A stretch of 64,000 nucleotides of DNA from Verpa conica. Lineage: Eukaryota > Ascomycota > Pezizomycetes > Pezizales > Morchellaceae. Position numbers and translations under genes: made by a program. The notes beneath the pieces are model-generated. The model had not been told where the DNA came from. It ran no database searches and saw only the letters and a program-made list of their open reading frames with translations. The stretch covers positions 1,116,001 through 1,180,000 of the forward strand of contig JAUFSD010000016.1 in assembly GCA_033030425.1 (NCBI GenBank), written 5' to 3'. Shown one piece after another: positions 1 to 12,322 of this stretch (the stretch's first letter is position 1; every line of letters starts with the position of its first letter).

Positions 1-70
1 GATGAGAGTCTCCCGTTCATGTACTAAATACATGAATTTAATTCCGACCATTGATAATGTTGAAGGGTCT

Positions 71-199
71 GCTATGGGTACAGTGAAGGCTACGGAGGCT
101 ACAAAGAAGGCTGCAGGTAGACCTGACCCAGTCCGGAGAGTGAAGTCTGTGGGAAAGCCCAGGGGTGGTGCGAAGGGCAAGAGTGTTCAAAAGCCATAG
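71..199 (+). CDS. Possible last exon of a gene entering from the left edge
   Basis: An open frame of about 43 codons ends at a TAG at 197-199. It is rich in Lys, Arg, Gly and Ala, and its last 20 residues are strongly basic, as in nuclear or nucleic-acid-binding tails. The AT-rich sequence before it contains TACTAAAT (a branch-point-like site) and an AG near position 70, so this could be a final exon whose upstream part lies outside the window. Function is unknown. No start codon is needed if it is an internal exon. Chance openness of a short frame is the main alternative. Confidence 0.3.
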   Translation, partial: AMGTVKATEATKKAAGRPDPVRRVKSVGKPRGGAKGKSVQKP

Positions 200-2518
200 G
201 TAACGGGAAGTCAAACATGGCAGCGCAGGAAAGGTGATAAATACAAGAACACTAGCTAGTATGCTATTTTAAATGTTCGCATATATGTTTTGTTGATGAA
301 TTGAATGATACTTGCATGCTTGCTTCTGTCCCACGGTTAAATACACTATTCCAGTCAATTGGGAGGGGGGAGATGCCTCTCATCCGGGGGTGTTCTTGGT
401 CCACGAGGAGGGAATCAAACCACATGTATACCGTATAACAACCAATGTGCTCAGAAACAGTGCCAGTTTATTCAATTATATACCTCTATTTACATAATGT
501 GGTCGTATGAGCTAGCTAGCTAGCTAGAGACTATATAATGATTTATGAAAGTTAATTCCTCAATATACTCTACTTTAAGATTGCTTTGCTGGTATCCGAA
601 ACTCCTTACAGCTGGAATTACATATGTAGTAGCCCTCGATAGTAGGTATGATATATGAGTGGGAGATACATGGTATCTAGTTAATGAAGCATAAGATAGA
701 AATGGCATCTCTAGGTGACTCTACCACTACTCCTCCCTTGTCGAATATATAGATGGTGGCTCTTTTGTATATTTGATTCTGTTCTCTGATGGACCGGTCT
801 ATTGAGGAACATTCCTGGATAAGGAGCATTCCACAAAAGGATTATATATATCAAAAAATTCCTGAATGCACTGCTCCACCGGTATATATTATGTTATAAT
901 TGAACAATCGCCAGCACCGCCGCAGTCGTTTAGGACGGAGTAATAGAGAGTGTTGTATCTGGTATATAGGCACGATCTCTATAACAATATCATGTAGTTC
1001 TCGCTAATATATTAAACGAATTGGGGTGAAGCTCCTACATACAATAATTAAAGTTGTAGGATAGCTTGAGGCAGCAAGGAGGTAATTCTAAATTAAATAA
1101 TAAATATGAGGAGATACATAAATTGTACTTGAATGGAAAGGTAGCGTTATTGAGTGAACTAGGAGTTTACGATAAGTGTGTGGAGAATTAGAAATATTAT
1201 TCTAATTTTCAACTGTAACTACCTGTATTGTGGATATCAAATTAATTAACCTTATGGAAACAGCTTCTCCCATGAGCCACCCCATCGATACTCAGTGTCC
1301 TCGGACTGGTTAGTACGAATACCGAGAAATTCCACCCGAAGGATGGTGCCCACGGTCATAAAAATTTGCTAGCAAAACTGCCATGTATATGGAACACCCC
1401 ACACCCCTATTATGCCTAAGCGTACCTAAGTGTGCCTCAGTATATCGCTTTTTAGCTATTTTATCCTCTAAAAGGTATCTGTCTAGGCTAAAGCCGTTTT
1501 GGATAATATACCAAAGTACCTACATGATTTCATTACACAAGACACGTCTTTCGTGTGGTGCCTAGAAGGTTCTGCTGAGGTATATATGATCATTTCCGGC
1601 GTATAATAGAGAATACTCTAAATAGTCTCTTTTTACATTCAAAGTGTGGCTTTATTACCCAACAAACATAACCCTGACTAGCCTATGAAACACTGGAGAT
1701 GTTTGAAAGCACAATGCAAACTATTCAAGCTTTCTTGGGAGAATCTACCTATCATTGTGGTTGTAATATCGGTTCGAAGTACCGGTACATTTTATACATG
1801 TGCGTACCATATATCTGATCATGCTCGAGGTATAATACAGAATGGAATATGCGGAATGTTTCACATGGTTTTGCAGAGCCCATAACAAACGTAGCCAGGA
1901 GAATTCTATGAAAACTATTAGCCTTCAATAGCATAGAAAATTTTCCCCATGTTGTTGAGAAATACACTCCGTTACTCTCGTTGTAATATCGAATGAAACT
2001 ACTTAGACGCTAATTAATATCTCGGAAGTAGGCTGTAACTGCGTGACCTATACAGCGTGGGTAGTTACAACGAAAGCACAAGGGGGGAAGCTGTATAGGA
2101 GTGACAAATCGGATGGAATCGTTATAGTAGTTGCCATTCTCTTGTGTCGCTGGTCATTCCAAGGGGTTAATGAAAGCCTAAGTACTTGTACGGCTTTAAC
2201 TAAGCCCACGCACAATTATTGTGTTTCTCAATAAAGGTGGAAGTATTTAGGAGGTACGAAGTATCCACGACTATACCAGAACAAGAAATGTACAAGAGGA
2301 ATTTGTTTTAAAATTGTTAAGACCCGTAAATACTGTTGCCCCGTACACTTCGGCTCTGACCCATTAGACTAGAGCTTAATAAAGTAAAGAAATTGTTTAA
2401 AGTGACCAAAGAAAACCTCCACCGTGAAACCTGTGATGCTGCATGGGTGTTGTTTCCGACAAACTCCGACAAAATTGACCGCTTGTAGCTCTGGCTATGC
2501 AGCAAAAAAGAGATCTAT
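200..2518. other. Intergenic, AT-rich, no supported gene
   Basis: Only frames shorter than about 70 codons occur, without introns that join them or a convincing composition. There is a short (GCTA)n-like run near 510-528. I see no transposon ends, tRNA or conserved protein. Confidence 0.5.
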
Positions 2519-4740
2519 CTAAATAGAACTCCTAACAAGACCCTTCAACTTCTTCACCAATCCAACCTTCCCCATCATCCGTTTAGCAATACGCTTTTTG
2601 ACCTTATCTACCGAATCTCCACGGCTGAGGCTGAACTTTCTGACGCGCTTGATTGGTTTTTGAGGGCGATCTTGGCAGTCTGCGCCCAAGAGCAGGAAGT
2701 CATGATAGTGAGTGGCAATGACGCTCATGAGGTCAGAAGTTTGAGCAGGCACCCTGATGGCGCTCTCAACGTTCTCCTCAGCGGGAGTCTGTGGTAGGGG
2801 ATACATAGGCGGATAGGGAGCTGATTGATTGTAGATACCATTGTCAGAAGAGTCTTGTGATATATGGATGCTTGGATTTCGAATAATAGAGAACTTACTG
2901 CTTTCTTCACTCTGACTCTGCATAGTAGGATCTTCGGTAGTTGGCGCCATGGCATGTACATTTTCTGGACTGTTGATACCCTCAAAGTATTTACCCCAGC
3001 GGCGTTGAACGTCAACCATGCGATGATCAATGCTGGGGCTCTCCCCGTTCCAATTCATCTCGCCCATAGTGATTTGGTGATCCTTCAGGTCTTCTTCAGA
3101 GGAATTGATTTCGGTCTCGATTACGGTCCTCCCAGCGGAGGAGACTTTCCGGGCGTTCATCAGCCGAAGCGAAGTGGTAAACCAAGTATCCTCTACTGCT
3201 ATGTTGGGCTTAGGGTCAACCATTTCTGGAGGTTCGTTGACTGCAGAGAGAGCAGATAGGGAGGTGATGTTGGTTCCAAAGTAGATGCCTCCCCTGCGTG
3301 AGGTACGGCATCCTTGCGGGATAGCCTGAAACTCTCCGTTGATGATAATACCGCCTGAGATATCCTGTCCTGAACTATAACGTGCGTGTGCCATTGCATC
3401 AGTAGTGGAAGGCTCTGCGCACTGCTCACACCCCCCGACGACCTCAGTTGACAAAGTAATGTTTTCACCAATCTGGAAGGTGAGATTGATTGTGGGGCTT
3501 TGTGGCATAGTTAAGTTGGTCTTGTTAACGGTTTGGCTTACACCTCTAGTGTGTGAGCAGACAGAAGCGGCTGAGGCCAAAGCAGAGGTGGTAGAATTGG
3601 CTGTAGAGAACCGATTACGGTTGAGCTGGTGGTCAACAGGCGTTGCACCCAAGATGGACCAATCTGGGTCATCACTATCGCTGTCGCTGTCTTTCTGCAC
3701 ATGATCCATTTCCACGGGAGCAGCTAGTTGTGACATCTTGTTGAAGTGAGACATCTGAGTGATTGTGGCTCCAGATGACGACGATTCACAGGAGTGGATA
3801 ACCTCGTTCATCCCACTATCGTATACTGCACCTGTGAGGGTTGCAACTTTGACATTCATGGGGGTCTTCGGCTTCCTGGGGCCACTCAGGAACTCATCAA
3901 GCTGATGATGGTTACTGTTATTGGTGGTTGGGCTGGCGGGAACGGCCACCTCTTGCCCAAACCGAAGTGATGAAGCTCTTCTTCTTCCCCCCTTCTGAAT
4001 GTTCTCTTGTAAGCCGAAGTAGACTAACTTTGTATATATAGAGAGGTAAAATAAACTTACGTTCTTCTCAAGGATTATCCTTGATTCTCCACCAGATATT
4101 TGTCTTTCAACAAAGCGATAGCCCTGAAAAGATTAGTAACCTATAAGATGGCTTTTGGCCATAATCGAGCGGATTTGCAGCGGATGTACCTTATCTCCAC
4201 ACGATTCAGCAAACAAGAGGAAACTCGCCCTTGTTTGGGGAGTCTGTGGATATTAGTACGCGTTCAGGTTGAAGACAGATACATAGATCATACCAGCTTA
4301 GTAGCTACCCCCGTACCGTAGAGAATTTCAAGTTCCATCTTATTAGAGCTCTGTAGGGTGGCACCGTGGAAGGGTTTGGATGTAGAGATCAAAGTGGCTC
4401 TTGATTCCGTGGTGGCATCAGCTTGACGAGAATCGTTAGATGGGAGGAGATCCATTTCTGCTTGGTCGTCGATATCTGAGATGTTGTAGTCTTTTGCAGA
4501 TGGGATGTTTCTGATGCCAGAGTGGTGGAGGGAAGAGCTAGAGTGGGAGGAGGAGTGGAGGATGGAGGAGGTGTGGGAATGGAGGGGGAGCAAAAGGGAA
4601 GGGCAGAGGGGAGGAGTGTGCAGGGAGGAAGCGAGGTGGGTGTGACTGCTGTTCACGGTGGATCCTAAGAGTAAGGGTAGGAGCTCACGGGACCTAATCA
4701 CTTTGGTCCTTGTGGGCGGAACGTGCTTGTTACGATCCAT
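2519..4740 (-). CDS. Orphan four-exon protein, paralog A of an exon-matched pair
   Basis: The gene reads as four exons: 4740-4294, 4243-4190, 4123-4061 and 3994-2519 (introns 50, 66 and 66 bp, all phase 0), giving about 679 residues. Intron 1 has the branch-like TACTAAT and ends CCACAG; intron 2 has GTTACTAATC and ends TTTTCAG. Exon 1 (149 codons) is rich in Ser, Leu and His. The end of exon 1 plus exons 2-3 (residues about 130-188) form a compact, non-disordered block: a strand-like MELEILYG, a helix-like RASFLLFAESC and a strand pair after GYRFVE. The last exon is Ser/Thr-rich and apparently disordered. It begins with RRRASSL, which fits a basophilic-kinase site, and ends in a Lys/Arg-rich amphipathic stretch (KKLKGLVRSSI). 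Exon lengths 447/54/63 match the gene at 7013-9537 exactly. Function is unknown. Confidence 0.75.
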
Positions 4741-4964
4741 CGGTACTCCCTTTGCAGCCTGTTTGTCTTAGCAGTTTCTAAAGTGATGGTAACTGTAAAA
4801 GCAATAATAAGCACCAAATGATACAAGTGAGATAACTTCTGGTACAGAAGCGGGTGTTGATGAAATGAAGCTACAGTAGTTGTAGTTGGAGTGGTTGTAG
4901 CGAAGGAAGTTGGTACTGGATGAAGAGTGGGTCAAGGGGGAAGGTAATTGACTACACTTGAGGG

Positions 4965-4972
4965 TATAAATA
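4965..4972 (-). promoter_or_regulatory. TATA-box candidate for the gene starting at 4740
   Basis: TATTTATA on the minus strand lies about 225 bp upstream of the start codon, implying a 5' leader near 195 nt. Several other genes here show the same TATA-plus-long-leader layout. Confidence 0.4.
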
Positions 4973-5542
4973 ATGAGGGCAGCATCTGTTGAACCAGGGC
5001 CGAGTGATATTGAGTGATTTGCTGGGCTAGTTAGGTATAAGCCATAAAGCCCTAATCGAAGTTAGAGTAGGAAGAGGCGTTGTAACTACCTGAAAAAAGC
5101 CCTGTGAATATCACTGGCAGCCCTCCGAGGTGTACACTCCCAGAGGTAACAGCAGACGGTAAATCATGCAAGATATAGTTAATTAACCGTACGTGAGTAG
5201 CTACCCAAATGTTCATCACGCTATCAACCTTAAATATATTTTATATCAACTGGAATAGGTAAAGTTAGCATTAGCATCTCGTTTGTTAATTTAGCCGGCT
5301 CCGCCATGAACCCTGAAGTCATATCCCAGGCCCTATATTTCATCAAACAGAGTAGTTATGTTAATTAGTTTTCAATGCATAGACCTATTTTCATCTGTTT
5401 TAGATGTGAGAGAATGACAAAAAGCATCTAATTTGACGTTCCTTCCTACTACCTGGTGTAGGTGCGTTACGGTCGTTAGAGCTCACATACTAGTCCTAAG
5501 TCTCCTAGGTATAGCAGCGTAGCTGGGATACAGCATGTGGTA

Positions 5543-5628
5543 GTCTCGTGCCCAACCCCAATAGCCGCTTTGCTACGCAGTAGGTTGCCGCAGAGAGCTA
5601 CATTGTAGTGGGTTGGCACGAGACAAAT
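5543..5628. mobile_element. Tiny inverted-repeat element with 9-bp flanking direct repeats
   Basis: The left arm GTCTCGTGCCCAACCCC and right arm GGGTTGGCACGAGAC form a near-perfect hairpin about 80 bp across. CATGTGGTA occurs directly before it (5534-5542) and again four bases after the right arm (5629-5637). A 9-bp duplication would suit a Mutator-like MITE. The four extra bases on the right make the exact end uncertain. It lies in non-coding DNA. Confidence 0.45.
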
Positions 5629-5698
5629 CATGTGGTATACAAACTACGTCAGTAATCACCGAGTCACCTGACGGATGGATTGTTTTAAATATAAGCCG

Positions 5699-6109
5699 AG
5701 CTAACGACTCCTCATCAAAATCTCTGAGGATTGAGATGCTTTCTAATAAGAATAGCTGATGGACGGTCCCATATATGAGTCACGTGTATCTCTATTTGCT
5801 GTGTTTGAGGATCCAGGGCAAGGCATCCCATTTGAGGGTTTAGGGTTCTCTCCTTGGATTATATATCGATAGATCTCTCTATCTCTCTTAGACAATAGAT
5901 TCAGTAGTTTTTACCACCATTTCTATACCCAAGCCTCTGCTTGGGTTACTGAAAGGTGCATAACATGTTAGTTGATGTTTGCAGTTTAGCTTATTATGGT
6001 TATAGAAGAATCTTCATGGCGCAGAATGACAAATCATATAAATCCTACAATTGGTTAAGTGAAAATACACAAAAATAAGATAAATAGACGGAATTGTACG
6101 ACAGGGCGA
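5699..6109 (+). repeat. Dispersed repeat, copy 1 (with internal insert)
   Basis: This stretch is similar, in reverse orientation, to 10211-10475. Shared blocks include CTAACGACTCCTCATCAAAA at the left, a central CTTGGGTTACTGAAAGGTG-like block and GACGGAATTGTAC at the right. Copy 1 has roughly 160 extra bases (about 5755-5918) that copy 2 lacks. The two copies flank the gene at 7013-9537 as inverted repeats. No coding frame is seen inside. Confidence 0.6.
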
Positions 6110-7012
6110 GGGCCAGGGTTGTCTAATGCCAGGTCACATTTTCTATACTCTACATTTATGATCACCCTTCCCTGCATTAAGAATTATATGATAACTAACT
6201 CCATTGGAGGTATATATTGGAAGGGCGCAGAAAGATGTTATTTCAGGCCCAGAAATAGAATGTGCGAAGCTTTGAGCGATATATTGATTATGTCATTCAC
6301 TCAATCATGTGGGGAGATAGTTATAATGAATAGAGTAGAAAAAGTGTAAATAAGTTATACTCTTTGTAATCCACGCAGTCAAATGTTTAATGTATTTAGG
6401 GAACTCATTTCTATACTGACCCATACATACTTGTTCATGGGGAATGTTCTTTGGTGCCGAGACTCGTATACTCTATGGTTTGAGCTAAATTTCAACAGCA
6501 ACCTACAACGCTTACCACGTCTCATCAGCTCATTACGTTCGGCTTTCGTCCGGGCGGACCCTTCAAAAGCGGGAATCGAGGTTTCCGGCCAAGCTTAGAA
6601 TCATAATACATTATAAAACCATGCTTAATCGCTTCATTAGTGTAGGTTTAAAAGTTATCTCAGCGTACACTCATGTGTTTGTTCAGTTCTTCCTCTTTTT
6701 CATACCGGGTAGATTATATCTCCGAGATACGCTATAAATGGCGCGTCGCATGATCAGGAAGTAGTAAATAAGCAAGTATAGCGACCCCAGAATTAACATA
6801 TAATTCTCTTCTATAATTTCCAACCTATCACTACGACAGATATAAGAATGAACAACAGCCTAACATCACTATCCGTTCATGCATGACAAAATATTTCCAA
6901 ACTCAGGTGGGGATAAGAAAGAAGTACAAGACTCACAGAGAGATAAGGAAGGTAGAATAATACTTGGTAGCATGTGGTAAAACAATAAAAATGTTGACGC
7001 GAAGGTTTATAC

Positions 7013-9537
7013 TCACTTTTTAAGACTCTTTAGTCCAGTTTTATAAAGGAGCTCCCTCAACCAGACCCGTCCTTTCCCGGATTTGGCAACAGTTTTTCTG
7101 GTAGCCGCATTTTCGGTTATTTGGGGCTGCCTATTATTTTCGTTGACGGAAGAATATTGCGTATCACCTCCTGTAGGTGACATATCCATTTTTTGATACA
7201 GCTCTATGATGGAGTCGCTACGGCTCTGTGTGGGCAAGTTAGAGACTTCAAATCCCGGGTCCAACTGGACTCCACTTGCCCCAGCGGAACTTAGACTGTC
7301 CTCCGGGATTGCCTCTAGCCAGTTCCCGCCATTCACCGTAGTAATATTGTAACTCGATTCTCTTCGGGTACGGCGGAGTGGTTTGGCGACCTTAGTCTTT
7401 GCTGAGGCCACTAATGTAGCCGCTGCTGGAACTATCGTAGGTGATTTGCTGGTGGTACTAGTGAAGGGGTAACTAGTCTCATCGTGTGATTCTAGGAGAG
7501 CTGGTAGTGTGGATGGGTCGCTAGATGCCCTAAGAACCCTACCCTTTCTAAATGTACTAGGAAAGCCCGCTTTCCCATTCGCAGCTTGGGAATTCTGGTC
7601 CCTTTCCTTGAGAGCTGGCCGTATACCTGACATGATTGGTGGGTCCTCCTTAACCTTGGTATATGTAATTATCTCATCAACGTGAAACGGGGTAGATTGA
7701 GATATGTTGAGCGGAGTGGATGACTGCCGTTCAGCCCAATGTTTCACAATTATCTCGTCAAACTTTGATAATGGTGATCTCCTTAGAGTTCCCAAGGAGA
7801 GGTCTGATATATTGCATGAAGTGGCCTGGTAGTTGCGTGGTGTAGCTACTGTAGTTCTTCCAGGCACCGGTGTTGAACGTATACCGATTTGTGAAGTTGA
7901 CTCAGCCGCGCAATGAGTAGCAATGCTTAAAGTGGAAGTGTAACGTTCACGTGGATATAGGGAGGTTCTTGCTTCCTGTTTCTCCTGGGGCTGCCAATGG
8001 TATTCGAGAAGTCCCCTGAAACGTCGGGTTCGCTCTTCACTACTTAACGTAAGGCTTTTATTAGCGTGGATCGTTGAGCTAGGTTCCGGCTGGGGGGTGT
8101 GCCGTGTGAGACTGTCATCCTTTTCAAGTTTGTTGGCCGAAACAGATACGAGTAATGGAGAGCTGCTTTTTTGCACAATCGTATGTTCGGTGCTAGTTCG
8201 GGGTTTCTCTGGTAGGTCCTCCGGCACTTTTAAAATCTGCTTTTGTTGAAATCCGATTGAAGAACGCCTAGGTGGTATTTCTAGGATCTTACTTCCCCAT
8301 GTCTTCCTACCTTGTGGCATTCCTCCGACTACCTCCACTGTACTATCCCGCTTTGAGCCGCCACGACTATTTGGGCTATATAGATCTGCCTGTCGAGCGT
8401 AAATTAATACCTTTGAGACTAGGGCAGCGTGTGTGATATCCTTTTTCAAACCGTCGATGATTACGCTATCAGGATAATCACCGCCCCTAACGTACATGGA
8501 GCCGGAGGTCAACTTTTCTTGCGTAGAGCTAGAGGAGCAATCTCTGAAGGGTATATCCCGATCTCCATGAGGATTCTCCATCACGTTTTGGTCTGCTAGA
8601 GTTGGAAAAGCGGCTAGACTTGGATGATTCCGATAATGAGGTGATTCAACCACATCACAGTTGCACAAAGTGTGAGCGCTGAAGGTCTTGCTACGATTTC
8701 CTTGGGTTTCTGGTTCATAAGGAATATTTTGTGGTAGGGTGTATTCTCTTTTATTGGTAGCTCCCATTTGCTGATCTGAGCACTAGGGAAAATTAGCTTT
8801 AATCTTGGTGGGATGCGTTTATTGCCCTGGAAATTTAGAAGATACCTTTTTCTGGATTAAGATGTATAAGACAGAACCGACAGTGTAGCTATCAACAAGA
8901 TCATAACCCTGGTAGTGAGAAAATTAGCAGTCGATCACACAAGTAGCTATACGCATATAACTGGACCTTGGAGTACTTACAATGGACAGGATGGCATTAT
9001 TGAATTGCTGAAAGCTCACTCCATCGGGCCGAACCTGTAATATATCAGCTTGGATATCAGCAAAGTATGGAGCGATATAATACTACTTACTATCCGAACA
9101 GTCCCGCAGGTTGTACGTACAAAGTACAAACTCATTTCCTGCACAGAACTTACATCGACAGCTCGGGATAGACACTCTGTGACGCGTGCTATATCTCCCT
9201 GATCTGTATTATCACCGACAAGAGAAATATAAAGTATCGGTTTCTCCCGTAGAATCGCTTTCACTGCCTGGAGCTGGCTACCGAGATTTGGATTTGAACC
9301 GGCCTCGGGCTCAATAGGGGTCATCTTCGTGCCTCCTTCCTGGCTTGTGACTGTTTCTGGTAAAGTATCAGAAACGTCGCTTCCGGAAATGGATTTGTAT
9401 GTGTGATCAACCCGTCCTCCAGGGGGCGGGGTGTGTCTATTGTGAGAATCAATAAGTCGAGATGGGGACTGATTGATGGCTCGTTTGTGGAGTTGGAGAT
9501 GAGGAATTCTAGATTTGCTAGAGTTCGGTAGGGACAT
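7013..9537 (-). CDS. Orphan four-exon protein, paralog B of the exon-matched pair
   Basis: Exons are 9537-9091, 9034-8981, 8908-8846 and 8782-7013 (introns 56, 72 and 63 bp, phase 0), giving about 777 residues. Donors are GTAAGTAG, GTAAGTAC and GTATCTTC; intron 2 has the branch-like GCTAAT. Residues about 98-188 look like a folded alpha/beta unit: ILYISLVG, a helix-like AVDVSSV, MSLYFVR, TVRIVRPDG, a helix-like SFQQFNNAI, then GYDLVDSYTVGSVLYILI. The remaining 589 residues are Ser/Thr/Pro-rich and probably disordered. They include PRRSS (a basophilic-kinase-like site) and end in a basic amphipathic tail (WLRELLYKTGLKSLKK). The first three exon lengths (447, 54, 63) equal those of the neighbour at 2519-4740, so the two are almost certainly ancient duplicates despite low sequence identity. 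The gene lies between two inverted copies of a dispersed repeat. Function is unknown. Confidence 0.78.
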
Positions 9538-9835
9538 TTTTGCTGCGGGTCCTTACTGTGAATAAAGGTGAGATATGAAGAGATAAAGAAGAGACGAAAG
9601 ATAGGTGTGAGAATCTGATGGACGTAGTTCTTGTGGAGGTGTTGTAGGTAGAAACAGGTTACAAGTTACAGGTATGATGGGGCTGTTGGAAAGTAGAGCT
9701 GTTTGTAGGTGCTGAGCTAGTGACGACCACAAGAGAATCAAACACCTGTAAGTCTTGGCAATTGCGTCCCCCCAATAATTTTTCTGAGGGCGAGACTCTA
9801 ATTCTTCACCCTTTGATAGTTCTCAAGTCCGAAGG

Positions 9836-10063
9836 TTGGAGTTGAAAGCTTGGTATACACCAAAAGTTCCTGAATATTCCGATCACGATTTGGGTAGATA
9901 CTTTCAGGGCCACTCGCCAGTTACACGGTTCCACGAGTGCTATGCTGGCCACGTACATTCATGCCTCGACCAGTCCATCGGGGAATATATAGCATGGAAA
10001 ATAGAATTCGAAAAATTGAGAGAGGATATGGGTATACTAGTGGAAATGAACCAGATAGATTAA
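9836..10063 (+). pseudogene. Possible coding remnant of about 75 codons
   Basis: An open frame with protein-like composition (VPEYSDHDLGRYFQGHS, then HECYAGHVHSCLD) runs to a stop at 10061-10063. It has no ATG near its beginning and no clear upstream exon. It could be the relic of a longer gene or a chance frame. I cannot name a family. Confidence 0.22.
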
Positions 10064-10210
10064 GTACATTATTATATTTATATTATTTGGGTATAGAATG
10101 ACTCTTCTCTAAGCTATTAGAGCTAATGAAGTTTACTATCTTCAAATCAATAGATGTGAATATCATTGTAAGGTGGTACTTCATGCTATTCGTCAATGAA
10201 CCAAGCCAGT

Positions 10211-10475
10211 TCGCCCTGTGGTACAATTCCGTCTGTTTATCCTATTTTGATGTATTTTCACTTAAACAATTGTAGGATCCCTATAATTTGTCATTTTGTA
10301 TGAATAAGATTTCTTTATAACCATAGTAAGCTAAACTACAAACCATCATCTTGCATGCCATACACCTTTCAGTAATCCAAGCAAGAGGCTTGAGTATAGA
10401 AATGATTAGATAAACAAAGAATTGTTTCTAATAAGCATTTTAATCCTCAGGGATTTTGATGGGGAGTCGTTAGCT
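10211..10475 (-). repeat. Dispersed repeat, copy 2 (inverted relative to copy 1)
   Basis: The reverse complement of this segment matches 5699-6109 over most of its length, apart from the insert in copy 1. The ends of similarity are AGCTAACGAC on one side and ACAGGGCGA on the other. I see no target duplication. It could be a degraded transposon or an old segmental copy. Confidence 0.6.
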
Positions 10476-10652
10476 TAACCACTAAATCCCGGTATGAACT
10501 TTTTCCAGTCTGTTATGATTAGTTTTCACTCGTAGGGTCAGCTTTCTTGTATCAGCGATCACATGTTCAACTGTGCCGAAAGGATTAGTGACATTAATGA
10601 AATGGTTAATAGTACCATAATCCGTGGTAGGGTATTTAGGACTATTAGCCAG

Positions 10653-10913
10653 TCAACGTAGGCGTTGGTAATTTCCACCGCTGGGAGCTCCCCAATATCC
10701 GTGGGAATGACCTTCAGCCCTATTTGCGTCTGAATTGTACGGGTAAAATGCAATATCCTGAGATGAGGTAATCCCTTGGAGTTCACTTCTCTGGAAGGGG
10801 TTATCAAGTACAATCATATCGCGAGCACCAATGCGGTTGTTTTTTGATGAAGGTTTCTCGCTTAAGTTCCCTTGTGATTTTGAATGACCAAACGTCAGAC
10901 AATTACGCTTCAT
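10653..10913 (-). CDS. Small hypothetical protein, 86 residues
   Basis: The frame starts at the first ATG (10913), about 125 bp downstream of a TATAAAG on the minus strand (10.04 kb upstream side, near 11040-11046). The protein is polar, rich in Ser, Asn and Gly, with no signal peptide, membrane segment or recognisable motif. The open frame continues upstream of the ATG without one. The match between the TATA-like box and the ATG is the main support, and the codon content is not decisive. Confidence 0.38.
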   Translation of the reverse strand: MKRNCLTFGHSKSQGNLSEKPSSKNNRIGARDMIVLDNPFQRSELQGITSSQDIAFYPYNSDANRAEGHSHGYWGAPSGGNYQRLR

Positions 10914-12322
10914 AGCAACAGTGGTAGAAATATGATGAGCTGTCTGTAGCAGGAGAGAGCTATAAGCTGTAGATAGTGAGTTAACAGTGGGAGTGATTCC
11001 CACCAAAACCAAGAGAGATATTGAACCAGAAACGTCGTTCTTTATAACTGGATGAGGGTTTACTGGATTACCTTACATAACCTTGTGTCGGTTTCTAGAA
11101 TAGTATAAGCTGTAGATTGTGTGTTGAGACAAAATTGGTGGGTAATGGCTGGTTGCTCCTCTATGCATGGATGAGTTTTGGGAAGAAGATTTTCACCAAG
11201 CGGTGGTTGTTTGAACCAGGGAAGTGATATATAGAGGTGAAACGTTTATTTTTCTATCCAGGTGAGGTTTAGAAGAACAGCGTATTAAGTTGTAATATTT
11301 TGGCGCCTGAGGTTTGATGGCACTGTAGTCCGTACTGATGGTGCTGATGGTGATGGTACGTAGTTAATTGGAGCGAGACCTGGTGTTGATGTGTAAATAA
11401 TACAACACATGCACATTGACCTCACAATGTATGGAGACAATGTTGTACACTGCGTTTTATTATTCAACATGCCGCGGAAAATATCTGCAGGAATCAACGT
11501 TAGGAATTAAGACAACAAACTCGATCAAAAAAAATCTGCAAGGAGATCGGAGTAGTCGAGGTTGACCTGGACCGGCTCGGTCAAAGGATTGTCCTTGCCC
11601 GGACTGGACCAGATAATAGATTACTATGGCATATATGATTTGGAGTTCGCACATGGTACGTCTCATTTAATGGACTTTTATCAGAGCTTTTCAGCCAGGC
11701 ACAACACTGTATAGATATTGCAATTCTGCCATCCAGTTCAGGAACGTTTCAGTTCATATTATTAATTTGAACATTGCATTGACTCCTTGCAATCTCGAGA
11801 TGAACTAAACTGATTTAGTGGTCCGGCAATGACAGAGCGCCTAGAATATGGTTGGGACAATCTCATCCTTCAGCACTTATGGATTCTACGGTATTTATTG
11901 CTAAACTCTAGCAGATCTCCATAAAGGATTCCGTATCATGGCTCCATTAGATCACATAATTATACAAATTTGTTTGATCGTCAGGTGGCATGCAAGTAAA
12001 TATCACGACAAACTGTCTGATAACAGTACGACCTCATCTAAAAGTATAGAATATTTCTCTATAAGGTAATTATCTTAGATTACTCAATAAAAGCCTACAC
12101 TTGTTGCGGGCTGACACTCCAAAGAAAAAAAGACGATCCTGGGACATGTAAGCATACCGTAACAGCCACAAACAAGACCATTCACTTACTCTACTCATCG
12201 TGACCTGAGGCCGACTAAAATGGTGACCCACTATCTCCATCTACTGGCCCCCGGCGGCTGACAAACAGAGAGTCTAGGTACAAGGAATCAATGTGCTCCT
12301 AGCTCTCGTCTATAGCCATACC
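10914..12322. other. Intergenic, no supported gene
   Basis: Only short frames are present. Composition is AT-rich, with some short GC-richer patches near 11550. No transposon ends or RNA genes are recognised. Confidence 0.45.

Noticed and set aside
4288..4740. Reading the 150-codon frame as a separate small gene
   Set aside because: It ends directly after a good intron donor (GTATGA), and the downstream exons continue its frame in phase 0 to the long exon.
9016..9537. Reading the 173-codon frame as a separate gene from 7013-8767
   Set aside because: A strong donor (GTAAGTAG) inside it and two small exons connect it in phase with the long frame, matching the neighbour's exon pattern.
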